The notes under the pieces: generated by a model
Told to the model about the DNA's origin: nothing
The model's database searches: none
What the model saw: the letters and a program-made list of their open reading frames with translations, nothing else
NCBI RefSeq assembly: GCF_900143065.1
Contig: NZ_FRCX01000001.1
Location: 434,001 to 498,000 of the forward strand
Length of the DNA: 64,000 nucleotides
Direction of reading: 5' to 3'
From: Duganella sacchari
Lineage (GTDB): Bacteria; Pseudomonadota; Gammaproteobacteria; Burkholderiales; Burkholderiaceae_D
Part shown: one piece after another, positions 1 to 7,506 of the stretch
How the letters are laid out: the number at the start of each line of letters is the position of its first letter
Numbering within the stretch: position 1 is the first letter of the stretch
Made by a program: the position numbers and the translations under genes

Positions 1-108
1 CACAAAGGTCGGCGAGGTTTCCACCGGCTGCACGTTCAGCAGGTCTGCATAGAACTCGCCGCTGGCGGCAGGATTATCAACATACAACAGGACATAGTCT
101 GGGCTCAT
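1..108 (-). CDS. VOC-family (glyoxalase/bleomycin-resistance type) protein, 5' part only
   Basis: Only the first 36 codons lie in the window; the rest runs off its left edge. The N-terminus (MSPDYVLLYVDNPAASGEFY) has the opening beta strand and the D-N-P-x-x-S-x-x-F-Y pattern of vicinal-oxygen-chelate proteins, small dimeric metalloenzymes or binding proteins that include glyoxalase I, dioxygenases and drug-binding resistance proteins. The start follows a short purine-rich stretch (GGAGAATAAAA). The substrate cannot be told from this fragment. The gene is divergent from the Tad-type genes. Confidence 0.7.
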   Translation of the reverse strand, partial: MSPDYVLLYVDNPAASGEFYADLLNVQPVETSPTFV

Positions 109-234
109 TTTTATTCTCCGATCAAGGTTGGCAATGAAACTATGTTACGAGAGGGGCGTGACAGTTTCTGTCAGGAGCGTTGCCCCTTGTGCCGCATCAA
201 ATGCTGATGTTTCCTGCTGGATAGAATCGGACGC

Positions 235-1713
235 ATGCGCCCTCTCCCCTATCCCCGCCCGGCACGCCAACGCGGCGTCATCGCCATCCTGTTCACGCTG
301 ATGGTGATGGCCTTGCTGAGCATGGCCGGACTGGCGCTGGACCTGGCGCTGGTCTACAACCGCAAGGCCGAATTGCAGGCGCTGGCGGACACTGCTGCGC
401 TAGCTGCCGCCCGCGAACTCAACGGGACGGTGGCCGGCATCAACAACGCCGTCGCGGCGGCTGCCAGCGCCGCGCAGAATTATCCCTACCAGTACAACAA
501 GCAGTCCGTTCCATGGTCCAGTGCAGCGCTGCGCTTTGCCGCCGCATCCAGCACGCCGGATGTGGGATGGGTCGATGCGGCGGGCGCGCAGTCCGCGCCG
601 ACCAGCATGTTGTTTGCGAAAGTCGATACCGCCGCACTGGACGCGACGGTGAGCAGCGTGGCCACCATCTTCATGCGTTTTAGCGGCAACGCGCCATCGG
701 TGATCCAGGCGCCGGCGCGCGCGGTGGCGGGAAGGCTGAGCATCCAGGTCACGCCGCTGGCCATCTGCGCGCAAGCGCCAACTGCGGCCGCTTCACGCGC
801 CAACAGCGGCAGCAGCACGTACAACGAGCTGGTGGAGTTTGGCTTTCGCCGTGGCGTCGCTTATGACCTGATGAACCTGAATCCCAACGGCACTACGCCG
901 GCGAATTTCCTCATCGATCCCCTGTCACCACCGGGCATGGCGGGATCGTCGGCCAACTTTGGTACAGCGACAGTCGGGCCGTTTGTCTGCGCCGGCAGTA
1001 TGCTCATGAGCAGCGTGATGGGTGGCGCCCTGCACGTGCAGCGCGGCTTTCCGCTGGCCGCGTTGTACACGCATCTGAATTCGCGCTTCGACAACTACAG
1101 CGGCGGCAACTGCACACCGGAAGGCGCGCCGCCCGACAGCAACATCCGCACTTACAGCTACCCCAGCATCACCTGGATGAGTACAGCGGCCACGACACAA
1201 ACCGCCGCGAGCTGGACCAATGCCGGCACCCGGCTGTGGACACGCGCCGACCCGCTTCCCGGCGATCCCAGCAACACCGCGCCGCTGTATGGGCCGCTGT
1301 GGGCTTTCGCCAAGGCCGTGCCCTATTCCACCTACACCGCATCGCCAGTAGAACCAGCCAATGGCTACAACAGCTTCAGCACCAGCGCGTGGTCGACCCT
1401 GTACACGCCGGGGCCGCCAGCAGCGGTGGGCTATCCATCTGCACAGGCGAGCTCTACGCCGTATAGCACCACCAGCGGCGGCAACTACCTGGCGCCATCG
1501 GCTGCGCACCAGCCCGGCCTGTCCAGACGGCGTGTACTCAACGTTGCGCTGCTGTCGTGCCCTGTGCCGGCCGGGGCAACTACGCAGGCCAGCGTGCTGG
1601 GCGTGGGACGCTTTTTCATGACCGTGCCCGCGACGGCGACCAGCCTCCCCGCCGAGTTTGCCGGTGTGGCGGCGCCATCATCGCTGCCGGGCGCAGTGGA
1701 GCTACAGCGATGA
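235..1713 (+). CDS. TadG-like pilus assembly / surface protein
   Basis: 492 residues. The N-terminus has basic residues, the QRGVIAILF motif and one hydrophobic helix (about residues 14-38), followed by YNRKAELQALADTAALAAA. This is the signature of the TadG N-terminal (Flp pilus assembly) family. The remaining 450 residues are predicted exported, rich in Ala, Ser, Thr and Asn, with scattered Cys and no catalytic motif that I recognise. TadG-type proteins are minor components of tight-adherence pili or related envelope structures. The stop overlaps the start of the next gene (ATGA), so the three Tad-type genes are translationally coupled. No TadA ATPase, TadB/C platform, prepilin peptidase or Flp pilin lies nearby. 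Confidence 0.8.
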   Translation: MRPLPYPRPARQRGVIAILFTLMVMALLSMAGLALDLALVYNRKAELQALADTAALAAARELNGTVAGINNAVAAAASAAQNYPYQYNKQSVPWSSAALRFAAASSTPDVGWVDAAGAQSAPTSMLFAKVDTAALDATVSSVATIFMRFSGNAPSVIQAPARAVAGRLSIQVTPLAICAQAPTAAASRANSGSSTYNELVEFGFRRGVAYDLMNLNPNGTTPANFLIDPLSPPGMAGSSANFGTATVGPFVCAGSMLMSSVMGGALHVQRGFPLAALYTHLNSRFDNYSGGNCTPEGAPPDSNIRTYSYPSITWMSTAATTQTAASWTNAGTRLWTRADPLPGDPSNTAPLYGPLWAFAKAVPYSTYTASPVEPANGYNSFSTSAWSTLYTPGPPAAVGYPSAQASSTPYSTTSGGNYLAPSAAHQPGLSRRRVLNVALLSCPVPAGATTQASVLGVGRFFMTVPATATSLPAEFAGVAAPSSLPGAVELQR

Positions 1714-2141
1714 AGCGGCAACGTGGCGCCGTCGTACTGGAGCTGGCATTAGTGCTACCTGTACTGCTGACCATGTTGACCATCGTCTTGTTCTACGGGC
1801 GCATCACCTACAACTACGACGTCGCGCAAAAAGCCGCTCGCGATGGCGCGCGTTATCTGGCCAGCGTTGCCGCCGCCAACATCAGAAACACCACCATGCT
1901 TGGCCATGAGCTCAACCTGACCCAGAACATGGTGCTGACTGAACTGGATGCGATGGCGGGCGATGCATTGGTATTTCTGACTTGTGATGGCACGCCTTGC
2001 CCCGGACTCACCGGCGCCTTGCCTGCACAGGTCACCGTGACCATCGTTGTACAGATACCCAATATATTGCCCGGCTATGCGCCAGACCTGCCCACTCAGC
2101 GGCTATATATCAGCCACACCATGCGCTATGTCGGCTACTAA
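1710..2141 (+). CDS. TadE-like minor pilin protein
   Basis: 143 residues. It begins MKRQRGAVVLELALVLPVLL, a short basic segment, a prepilin-like G-A-x-x-x-E junction with the conserved Glu, and one hydrophobic helix, as in TadE-type pseudopilins. The mature part carries YNYDVAQKAARDGARYLA, the usual amphipathic region after the membrane helix. A longer upstream extension in the same frame was rejected: this ATG overlaps the previous stop and starts exactly at the family N-terminus. It probably acts in the inner membrane or periplasm with the TadG-like neighbour. Confidence 0.82.
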   Translation: MKRQRGAVVLELALVLPVLLTMLTIVLFYGRITYNYDVAQKAARDGARYLASVAAANIRNTTMLGHELNLTQNMVLTELDAMAGDALVFLTCDGTPCPGLTGALPAQVTVTIVVQIPNILPGYAPDLPTQRLYISHTMRYVGY

Positions 2142-2706
2142 ACACCATCAACGCGGCGCCACCACGGCCGAATTCGCGCTCAGCGCAGTGATCTTCTTCA
2201 CCGTGCTGTTCTTCGTGATAGAGCTCGCGCGCGTGGTGTACGTCTGGAACACCCTGCAGGAAGTCACGCGCCGCGCCGCCTATGCTGCAGCAGTCAGCGA
2301 CTTCAGCAATCCCGCAGTGATGGACAGCGTCCGCCAGGCCGCCATTCTGCGCGACAGCAGCGGCCTGCTGCCACTAGGCGACCCCGTCACCGACGCCCAC
2401 ATCCGCATCGACTACCTGGCCCTCACCCGCAACGCCAACGGTAGCCTGGCCATGACGCCCATCCCCACCGCCAGTCTGCCCGCCTGCCCGGCACGCGTAC
2501 ACATCAACTGCATCGCCAACCCCAATGGCAGCAGTTGTATCCGCTTCGTCCGAGCCCGCCTGTGCGCGCCCGGCACCGACTGCGATGAAGTCCGCTACAG
2601 GCCCTTCTTCCCGCTCACCGGCCTTAGCCACGCCCTGCCCACCGCCACCACCATCAGCAAAGCCGAGTCCCTTGGCTACCAGCCCGGGAACACGTTATGC
2701 CCGTGA
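2128..2706 (+). CDS. TadE/TadF-like minor pilin protein
   Basis: 192 residues. The chosen ATG lies 14 bases inside the previous gene and gives MSATKHHQRGATTAEFALSA, with the G-A-x-x-x-E prepilin-like motif followed by a hydrophobic helix (IFFTVLFFVIELARVVYVW). The helix leads into NTLQEVTRRAAYAAAVSDF, the region shared with TadE/TadF proteins. The C-terminal half contains six Cys residues, unusual for the family, which could form disulfides in the periplasm. It closes the TadG-E-F-like run and overlaps the next gene by 10 bases. Confidence 0.8.
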   Translation: MSATKHHQRGATTAEFALSAVIFFTVLFFVIELARVVYVWNTLQEVTRRAAYAAAVSDFSNPAVMDSVRQAAILRDSSGLLPLGDPVTDAHIRIDYLALTRNANGSLAMTPIPTASLPACPARVHINCIANPNGSSCIRFVRARLCAPGTDCDEVRYRPFFPLTGLSHALPTATTISKAESLGYQPGNTLCP

Positions 2707-2933
2707 AATTTGACGATGAAGAGATGCCGGCCTATTATCAAAAAATGGAAGCGTTGATTGAAAAACTTGAAGCCGACGTGGCGGCAATAAAGATTGATCT
2801 GACCGTCATCAAGTCGAACTACGTCACCAAAGCGGACTTGGCCGAAGCTAAAAACAGCATCATTGTGTGGGTAGCCACCACCGTGATACTGGCGCAGTTA
2901 CTCCCCCTTCTGCTGAAGAAATTCGGCCTGTGA
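2697..2933 (+). CDS. Small coiled-coil, single-TM protein of unknown function
   Basis: 78 residues. The first 55 are highly charged with heptad-like hydrophobic spacing (MEALIEKLEADVAAIKIDL), predicted to form a coiled coil. One C-terminal transmembrane helix follows (IIVWVATTVILAQLLPLLL), then a KKFGL tail. This arrangement resembles haemolysin XhlA-like or DUF1640-like small membrane proteins, but no family can be fixed by eye. It overlaps the 3' end of the preceding pilin-like gene by 10 bases, yet nothing in its sequence links it to Tad pili. Base composition is more AT-rich than the upstream genes. Confidence 0.6.
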   Translation: MPVKFDDEEMPAYYQKMEALIEKLEADVAAIKIDLTVIKSNYVTKADLAEAKNSIIVWVATTVILAQLLPLLLKKFGL

Positions 2934-2993
2934 CGGGGCGATAGAGTGAATCAGCAAACGGCCCAGGCGACACCGGGTGGCCCGCATCTTGAT

Positions 2994-3453
2994 TTATTGA
3001 ATAAGCACGGCAGGGAAATATCGCTGCCAAAAGGGCAATGCTGATTGACCTTCGGGTATCTGCCCCAAAGAAGCACAGGCTCGCTGATAACAGCGCTCCA
3101 TCAGGCCAGCATGGGTGGCAGGCTCATCAGCCTCAATTTCATTACACCGCGCCGCCCATTCAGAACTTCGCCGGGCACTATCTCTCGCCTTTGTACCAAA
3201 CCCGAACACCAGCGAGGCTGGCACTACTAATTGTGATGACTGCGGCACACCATTGCACCAAGCCAGGATCTGCGATTCTGGCAAACGCAAGCGAGCCACA
3301 CAAAATGGCAATCACTTTAACCAGCCCCTCTCTCAGTTCGAAAATACGCTGCCGCTCCTGATAATAAATACGATTCATCAGCGCACGCAATTGGATCGCT
3401 GCGCGGCGATTCCACAAATATTCAGCATCCAGGTTGTGAGCAAAGTCTTCCAT
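2994..3453 (-). pseudogene. Frameshifted two-TM small membrane protein
   Basis: An ATG at 3453, preceded by GGAAG, opens a frame encoding MEDFAHNLDAEYLWNRRAAI, an amphipathic helix and two hydrophobic helices (KVIAILCGSLAFA and VQWCAAVITISSASLA). This frame stops at 3178. The frame one base over continues smoothly as LVFGFGTKARDSARRSSEWA and on to a stop at 2994. Together they would make a protein of about 152 residues. The junction lies near 3211, where loss of two bases (gctctggtg to gctggtg) would explain the break. The layout (2 TM, then a charged tail with K-A-R-D) recalls small phage or plasmid membrane proteins and, loosely, SLATT-type effectors; that identity is a guess. It sits beside a tRNA gene. 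Confidence 0.55.
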
Positions 3454-3543
3454 GATGATTTCTTCCGTGGGGCTGCAGGCGGGGCGGAATGACTGGTTTT
3501 GTCAAAAATCTTATACCCAATCGTCGATTCGAAGCGCAGCACA

Positions 3544-3573
3544 AAAGAAAAAGGCCAATCATGTGATTGGCCT
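3544..3573 (-). terminator. Rho-independent terminator of tRNA-Pro
   Basis: Read on the minus strand, an AGGCCAATCA / TGATTGGCCT stem with a two-base loop is followed by TTTTTCTTTT, about 25 bases past the tRNA 3' end. Confidence 0.85.
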
Positions 3574-3595
3574 AAGTCTTTGATTTCTTTAGTGT

Positions 3596-3672
<77 letters not shown>

Positions 3673-3683
3673 ACGAACAGCTA

Positions 3684-3713
3684 ATTATAGCAGCGGGTTT
3701 AAGTATTTGTCAT
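3684..3713 (-). promoter_or_regulatory. Sigma-70-type promoter of tRNA-Pro
   Basis: On the minus strand ATGACA (3713-3708) and TATAAT (3689-3684) are separated by 18 bases. The -10 box ends about 11 bases before the mature tRNA 5' end. Confidence 0.65.
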
Positions 3714-3742
3714 GTTTGCTTTGTGCAGCTACCATAGCCGTC

Positions 3743-4567
3743 ATGAATCCTGCTGATCTTGCCCACGCCGCCGCCCTCCTCCATCAGGCTGATTTGCTGA
3801 TCGTAGCGGCCGGAGCGGGCATGGGCGTGGATTCTGGCTTGCCGGATTTTCGCGGCAACCAGGGTTTCTGGAAAGCCTATCCGGCATTAGGCCGGGCGGG
3901 AATGGAGTTCACCAGCGCGGCGTCGCCCGCCACTTTCCAAGACGCCCCAACGCTGGCCTGGGGATTTTATGGGCACCGGCTCAATTTGTATCGCGCCACC
4001 ATCCCGCACGCGGGCTTCGGCCTGCTGAAAAAATGGGGCGAGCGGATGGCGCATGGGTATGGCGTCTTTACCAGCAATGTGGATGGCCATTTTCAGGCGG
4101 CCGGTTTTGACGGGCAACGCATTTATGAATGCCATGGCTCTATCCATCATCTGCAATGCCTTGAACCGTGCGGCGGGCATATCTGGAGTGCCCAGGACTA
4201 TGCACCACAAGTCGACAATGATGCGTGCCGCTTGCTTAGCGCAGCGCCGACCTGCCCTCATTGCGGCAATATGGCGCGGCCAAATATTCTGATGTTTGGG
4301 GATTGGGGATGGAACGAAGGACGCTCCGCACAACAGGAACGACGTCTGCACGCGCTGCTGCACAAGGCGCAGCGTCCGCTGGTGATTGAACTGGGCGCAG
4401 GCGTGGCGATACCATCGGTACGCCATTTCGGCCAGACGGTGCTCCAGCACCGCAATGGCCGCATGGTCCGCATCAATCCACGCGAACCACAGGTGGCCAG
4501 CACCAAGGATGTCGGGCTGGCAGCAGGCGCCCTCGCGGCACTGGCCGCGATAGACGCGCTGCTATAA
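3743..4567 (+). CDS. Sir2-family (sirtuin) NAD-dependent deacylase-like protein
   Basis: 274 residues. The NAD-binding motif is GAGMGVDSGLPDFRG (canonical form GAGISxxSGIPDFRG). A second motif is TSNVDGHF, where most sirtuins have TQN(I/V)DxLH, followed by the catalytic His in ECHGSI. Two Cys pairs (CLEPC and CPHC) fit the structural zinc site, and RPNILMFGDWGW occupies the place of RPxVVxFGE. Sirtuins remove acyl groups from lysine using NAD. The Ser in place of the usual Gln and the Asp-Trp after the FG mark a divergent subgroup, so substrate and even activity are uncertain. The internal ATG at 3743 was preferred because upstream residues are not conserved-looking. Confidence 0.85.
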   Translation: MNPADLAHAAALLHQADLLIVAAGAGMGVDSGLPDFRGNQGFWKAYPALGRAGMEFTSAASPATFQDAPTLAWGFYGHRLNLYRATIPHAGFGLLKKWGERMAHGYGVFTSNVDGHFQAAGFDGQRIYECHGSIHHLQCLEPCGGHIWSAQDYAPQVDNDACRLLSAAPTCPHCGNMARPNILMFGDWGWNEGRSAQQERRLHALLHKAQRPLVIELGAGVAIPSVRHFGQTVLQHRNGRMVRINPREPQVASTKDVGLAAGALAALAAIDALL

Positions 4568-4572
4568 ACGAT

Positions 4573-5280
4573 TTATACCAATTTGACAGTGATCGGCGAC
4601 AGGCCTTCGACCTTGCCTTCCAATACCTGGCCACGCACCACCGCGCCCACACCTTCCGGCGTGCCGCTGAAAATCAGGTCACCCGGCGCCAGCGTGAACA
4701 GCGTCGACAGGTTGGCCATGGTTTCGCTGATGGACCAGATCAGATGCGAGATGGCGGAGGACTGTTTGGTCACGCCATCCACATCGAGCTGAATTGCGGC
4801 GTTGTTGATATCGCCCGCCTCCGCCGCGCGGTGAATCAGGCCGATTGGCGCGGAGAAGTCGAACGCCTTGCCGATTTCCCACGGACGGCCCGCATCGCGC
4901 ATCTTGAATTGCAGGTCGCGGCGCGTCATGTCGAAGCCCACGGCGTAGCCAAAGATGTGCGATGCAGCGTCTTCCACCGAAATATTCGCACCACCTTTGC
5001 CAATCGCCACCACCAGCTCACATTCATAATGCAGATTGCTGGTCGCTGGCGGATATGGCAGCTCCAGCACGCGGTTAGGCGCCGCCGGCACCACAGCTTG
5101 CGCGTCGCCTGGTTTGCAGAAGAAGAATGGCGGCTCGCGGTCCGGGTCCGAGCCCATTTCACGCGCATGGCCGGCGTAGTTGCGGCCAACGCAGTAGACG
5201 CGGCGGACAGGGAACAGGTCGGACGTGCCGGCCACCGGCAGGCCAACGATGTCATGGGCGGGAATTACGTAGGAAGTCAT
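4573..5280 (-). CDS. Fumarylacetoacetate hydrolase family protein
   Basis: 235 residues, a single FAH domain. Visible motifs are RVYCVGRNYAGHAREMG near the N-terminus, PPFFFCKPGDA, the metal-binding YECELVVAIGKGG, AVGFDMTRRDLQ with the KAFDFSAPIG loop, and the C-terminal GDLIFSGTPEGVGAV. The YECE acids and the downstream Asp bind the divalent metal. Enzymes of this length hydrolyse or decarboxylate beta-diketo and oxo acids (fumarylpyruvate hydrolase, oxaloacetate tautomerase or decarboxylase types); the sequence does not decide between them. A clear GGAGCATC precedes the ATG. It is convergent with the sirtuin gene five bases away and lies downstream of the TetR gene. Confidence 0.9.
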   Translation of the reverse strand: MTSYVIPAHDIVGLPVAGTSDLFPVRRVYCVGRNYAGHAREMGSDPDREPPFFFCKPGDAQAVVPAAPNRVLELPYPPATSNLHYECELVVAIGKGGANISVEDAASHIFGYAVGFDMTRRDLQFKMRDAGRPWEIGKAFDFSAPIGLIHRAAEAGDINNAAIQLDVDGVTKQSSAISHLIWSISETMANLSTLFTLAPGDLIFSGTPEGVGAVVRGQVLEGKVEGLSPITVKLV

Positions 5281-5366
5281 GATGCTCCAATAGTCAGATA
5301 AGAGACATCAGGCATGGTACAACAGCAGCGGCCAGCATGCAGGCACGCGAAACAATACGAGACAAA

Positions 5367-5978
5367 TCAGGTCAGCAGCAGCGCCTTCAGGGCCACGCGG
5401 TAGCCTTCGATCAGCGAGTCACGGTTCAGGTGCGGGCGATGCAGCGCCCGGATCGGCAAGCCATGGAACAGCGACACCAGCGTGTCAATGCGGCCTTCGA
5501 GCAGCGCATCGTCCACCGCCAGGCCGCGCCGCTCGCGCTCGCGCTTGATGAGGGGACGGAAGCGCTCCATCGCCGACACATCCGCCGCACGCATCGCCTC
5601 GGCGATCTTGGGATTGCGCGCCGCCTCGGCAAACATCTCCATCGGCAGCTGGAAGAAATGCGGGTCCAGGTTTTCGTCGATATGGCGTGGCGCCTCATCA
5701 ATCATCGATTGCAGCGGATCGTCCTTGCTCTCCAGTTCACGCAACTGCGTGGTCACATGCTCCGCTTCCAGATCGACAAACGCCATGATGATGGCTTCCT
5801 TGCTGTCGAAGTAGTTGTAGATGTGGCCCGCGCTCATGCCCGCCTCTTTCGAGATTTCGGACATGCTGGCGCCATGGAAGCCGCTGCGCGCGAAGCACAC
5901 CGCTGCCGCCTGCAATACCTGATTGCGGCGGCTTTGCGCGCGTTCAGGGTCTGTGCGTCGTTTGGCGGGGGCGTTCAT
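5367..5978 (-). CDS. TetR/AcrR-family repressor, probable regulator of the RND efflux operon
   Basis: 203 residues. The N-terminal DNA-binding domain reads NQVLQAAAVCFARSGFHGAS followed by the helix-turn-helix MSEISKEAGMSAGHIYNYF and the DSKEAI segment, all standard for TetR. The C-terminal ligand domain is alpha-helical and rich in Met and acidic residues, fitting a hydrophobic drug pocket. It lies 90 bases downstream of the efflux outer-membrane gene on the same strand, so it may be the last gene of that operon. The palindrome in front of the operon's first gene is the obvious candidate operator. Regulation is inferred from layout. Confidence 0.88.
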   Translation of the reverse strand: MNAPAKRRTDPERAQSRRNQVLQAAAVCFARSGFHGASMSEISKEAGMSAGHIYNYFDSKEAIIMAFVDLEAEHVTTQLRELESKDDPLQSMIDEAPRHIDENLDPHFFQLPMEMFAEAARNPKIAEAMRAADVSAMERFRPLIKRERERRGLAVDDALLEGRIDTLVSLFHGLPIRALHRPHLNRDSLIEGYRVALKALLLT

Positions 5979-6068
5979 GGGCGGTCCTTGGTCGATTCTT
6001 GCCTGGGATGGTCAATTTAACATGAGAATTTAGCGGCGGGCGCAAGATACCACACCCGCCGCCAAAGG

Positions 6069-7505
6069 TCAGCCTTTTGGCTGTGGAAGTTCCGGCTGCC
6101 AGCCGCCGCCCAGCACCTTGTACAGGCTGACGGCGTTGCTGGACTTGGCCAGGCGCGTGGTAATCAGGCCCTGCTGGGCCGAATACAGCGCGCGTTGCGA
6201 CACCAGCGCGTTCAGGTACGAGTCCGCACCTTTGCGATAGCGTGCCTCGTTGATGGTGTAGCTTTTCTCAGCAGCCTGCACCAGCGCCTGCTGCGACGTC
6301 AGGCGATCATCCAGCGTGCCGCGCGTGGCCAGTGCATCGGCCACTTCGCGGAACGCGGTCTGTACCGCTTTCTCGTACTGCGCCACCGAGATGTCGCGGT
6401 CCGCCTTGGCGATCGTCAGGTTGGCGCGGTTGACGCCACCGTCAAAGATCGGCAGGTTGATTTGCGGCGCAAAGCTCCAGGTCGACGAACCCGCCTTGAA
6501 CAAGCCGGACAAGGTGCGGCTGGCGCTACCGCCCGATGCCGTCAGCGAGATGCTCGGGAAGAAGGCAGCACGCGCTACGCCGATATTGGCGTTGGCCGCG
6601 CGCAGCGAACGTTCCGCTTCCTGTACGTCCGGACGTGATTGCAGCAGGTCCGATGGCAGGCCGGCCGGAATCGCGGCCAGCTGCGATACTTCGCTCAAAT
6701 CACCCGTCGGCAGCAAGTTCTCAGGCACGGCGCTGCCGACCAGCAGCGCCAGCGCGTTCTGGTCCAGCGCCACTTGTGCCGTGTAGACCGCAGCATCGTT
6801 ACGTGCGGTTTCCACGCTGGTCTGCGCATCGTACATATCGGTGCCAGCTACGACGCCGGAAGCAAAGCGCTTCTGGCTCAGTTCATACGTGGTCTGCTGC
6901 GACTTCAGGGTTTCCTGCGCCAGCTTCAAACGCTGCTGGTCAGCGATCAGCGTCATGTAGGCATTCGCCACTTCCGACACCAGCGTAATCTGCTGCGCGC
7001 GGCGCGCCTCTTCGGTGCCGAGATAGGTTTGCAGACCGGCTTCCGACAGGTTGCGCACCTTGCCGAAGAAGTCCAGCTCATACGACGCCATCGTCAGGCC
7101 GCCGCTGTACTGGCGGTTGATCGCCGCTTCGCCGGTGCCGGTCATGGTTGATGGCGTGCGCGATGCGCTCTGGTTCACATTGGCCGACAGCTTGGGCAGC
7201 AGCGCTGCTGTGTCGATGTTGTACTGCGCCTTGGCCTTCTCGATATTGAGCACCGAGACGCGCAGATCGCGGTTGTTGGCCAGCGCCAGCTCAATCACCT
7301 GGCGCAGCTTGTCATCGGCGAAGTATTCGCGCCACAGGATTTGCGATACCGGCTTGGCATCGGCCGCTGCTGCAGGCACGCCCTTGTAGGCATCCCCCGC
7401 AGGCCAGGCCTGCGCCACCGGTTGCGCCGGACGTTCATACACCGGCGCCAGGCTGCAGCCGGCCAACATCGCCAGCGCCGCCATCGTGAATAAAGACTTT
7501 TTCAT
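6069..7505 (-). CDS. RND efflux outer-membrane factor (OprM/NodT family lipoprotein)
   Basis: 478 residues. The N-terminus MKKSLFTMAALAMLAGC carries a lipobox with Cys17, so the mature protein is an outer-membrane lipoprotein. Two outer-membrane efflux repeats follow, each with the long alpha-helical segments of TolC-type channels; RPDVQEAERSLRAANANIGV is the typical motif in the second repeat. Trimers of this family form the exit duct of tripartite pumps. The start codon is one base from the RND transporter stop, in the same operon. Confidence 0.94.
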   Translation of the reverse strand: MKKSLFTMAALAMLAGCSLAPVYERPAQPVAQAWPAGDAYKGVPAAAADAKPVSQILWREYFADDKLRQVIELALANNRDLRVSVLNIEKAKAQYNIDTAALLPKLSANVNQSASRTPSTMTGTGEAAINRQYSGGLTMASYELDFFGKVRNLSEAGLQTYLGTEEARRAQQITLVSEVANAYMTLIADQQRLKLAQETLKSQQTTYELSQKRFASGVVAGTDMYDAQTSVETARNDAAVYTAQVALDQNALALLVGSAVPENLLPTGDLSEVSQLAAIPAGLPSDLLQSRPDVQEAERSLRAANANIGVARAAFFPSISLTASGGSASRTLSGLFKAGSSTWSFAPQINLPIFDGGVNRANLTIAKADRDISVAQYEKAVQTAFREVADALATRGTLDDRLTSQQALVQAAEKSYTINEARYRKGADSYLNALVSQRALYSAQQGLITTRLAKSSNAVSLYKVLGGGWQPELPQPKG

Positions 7506-7506
7506 A

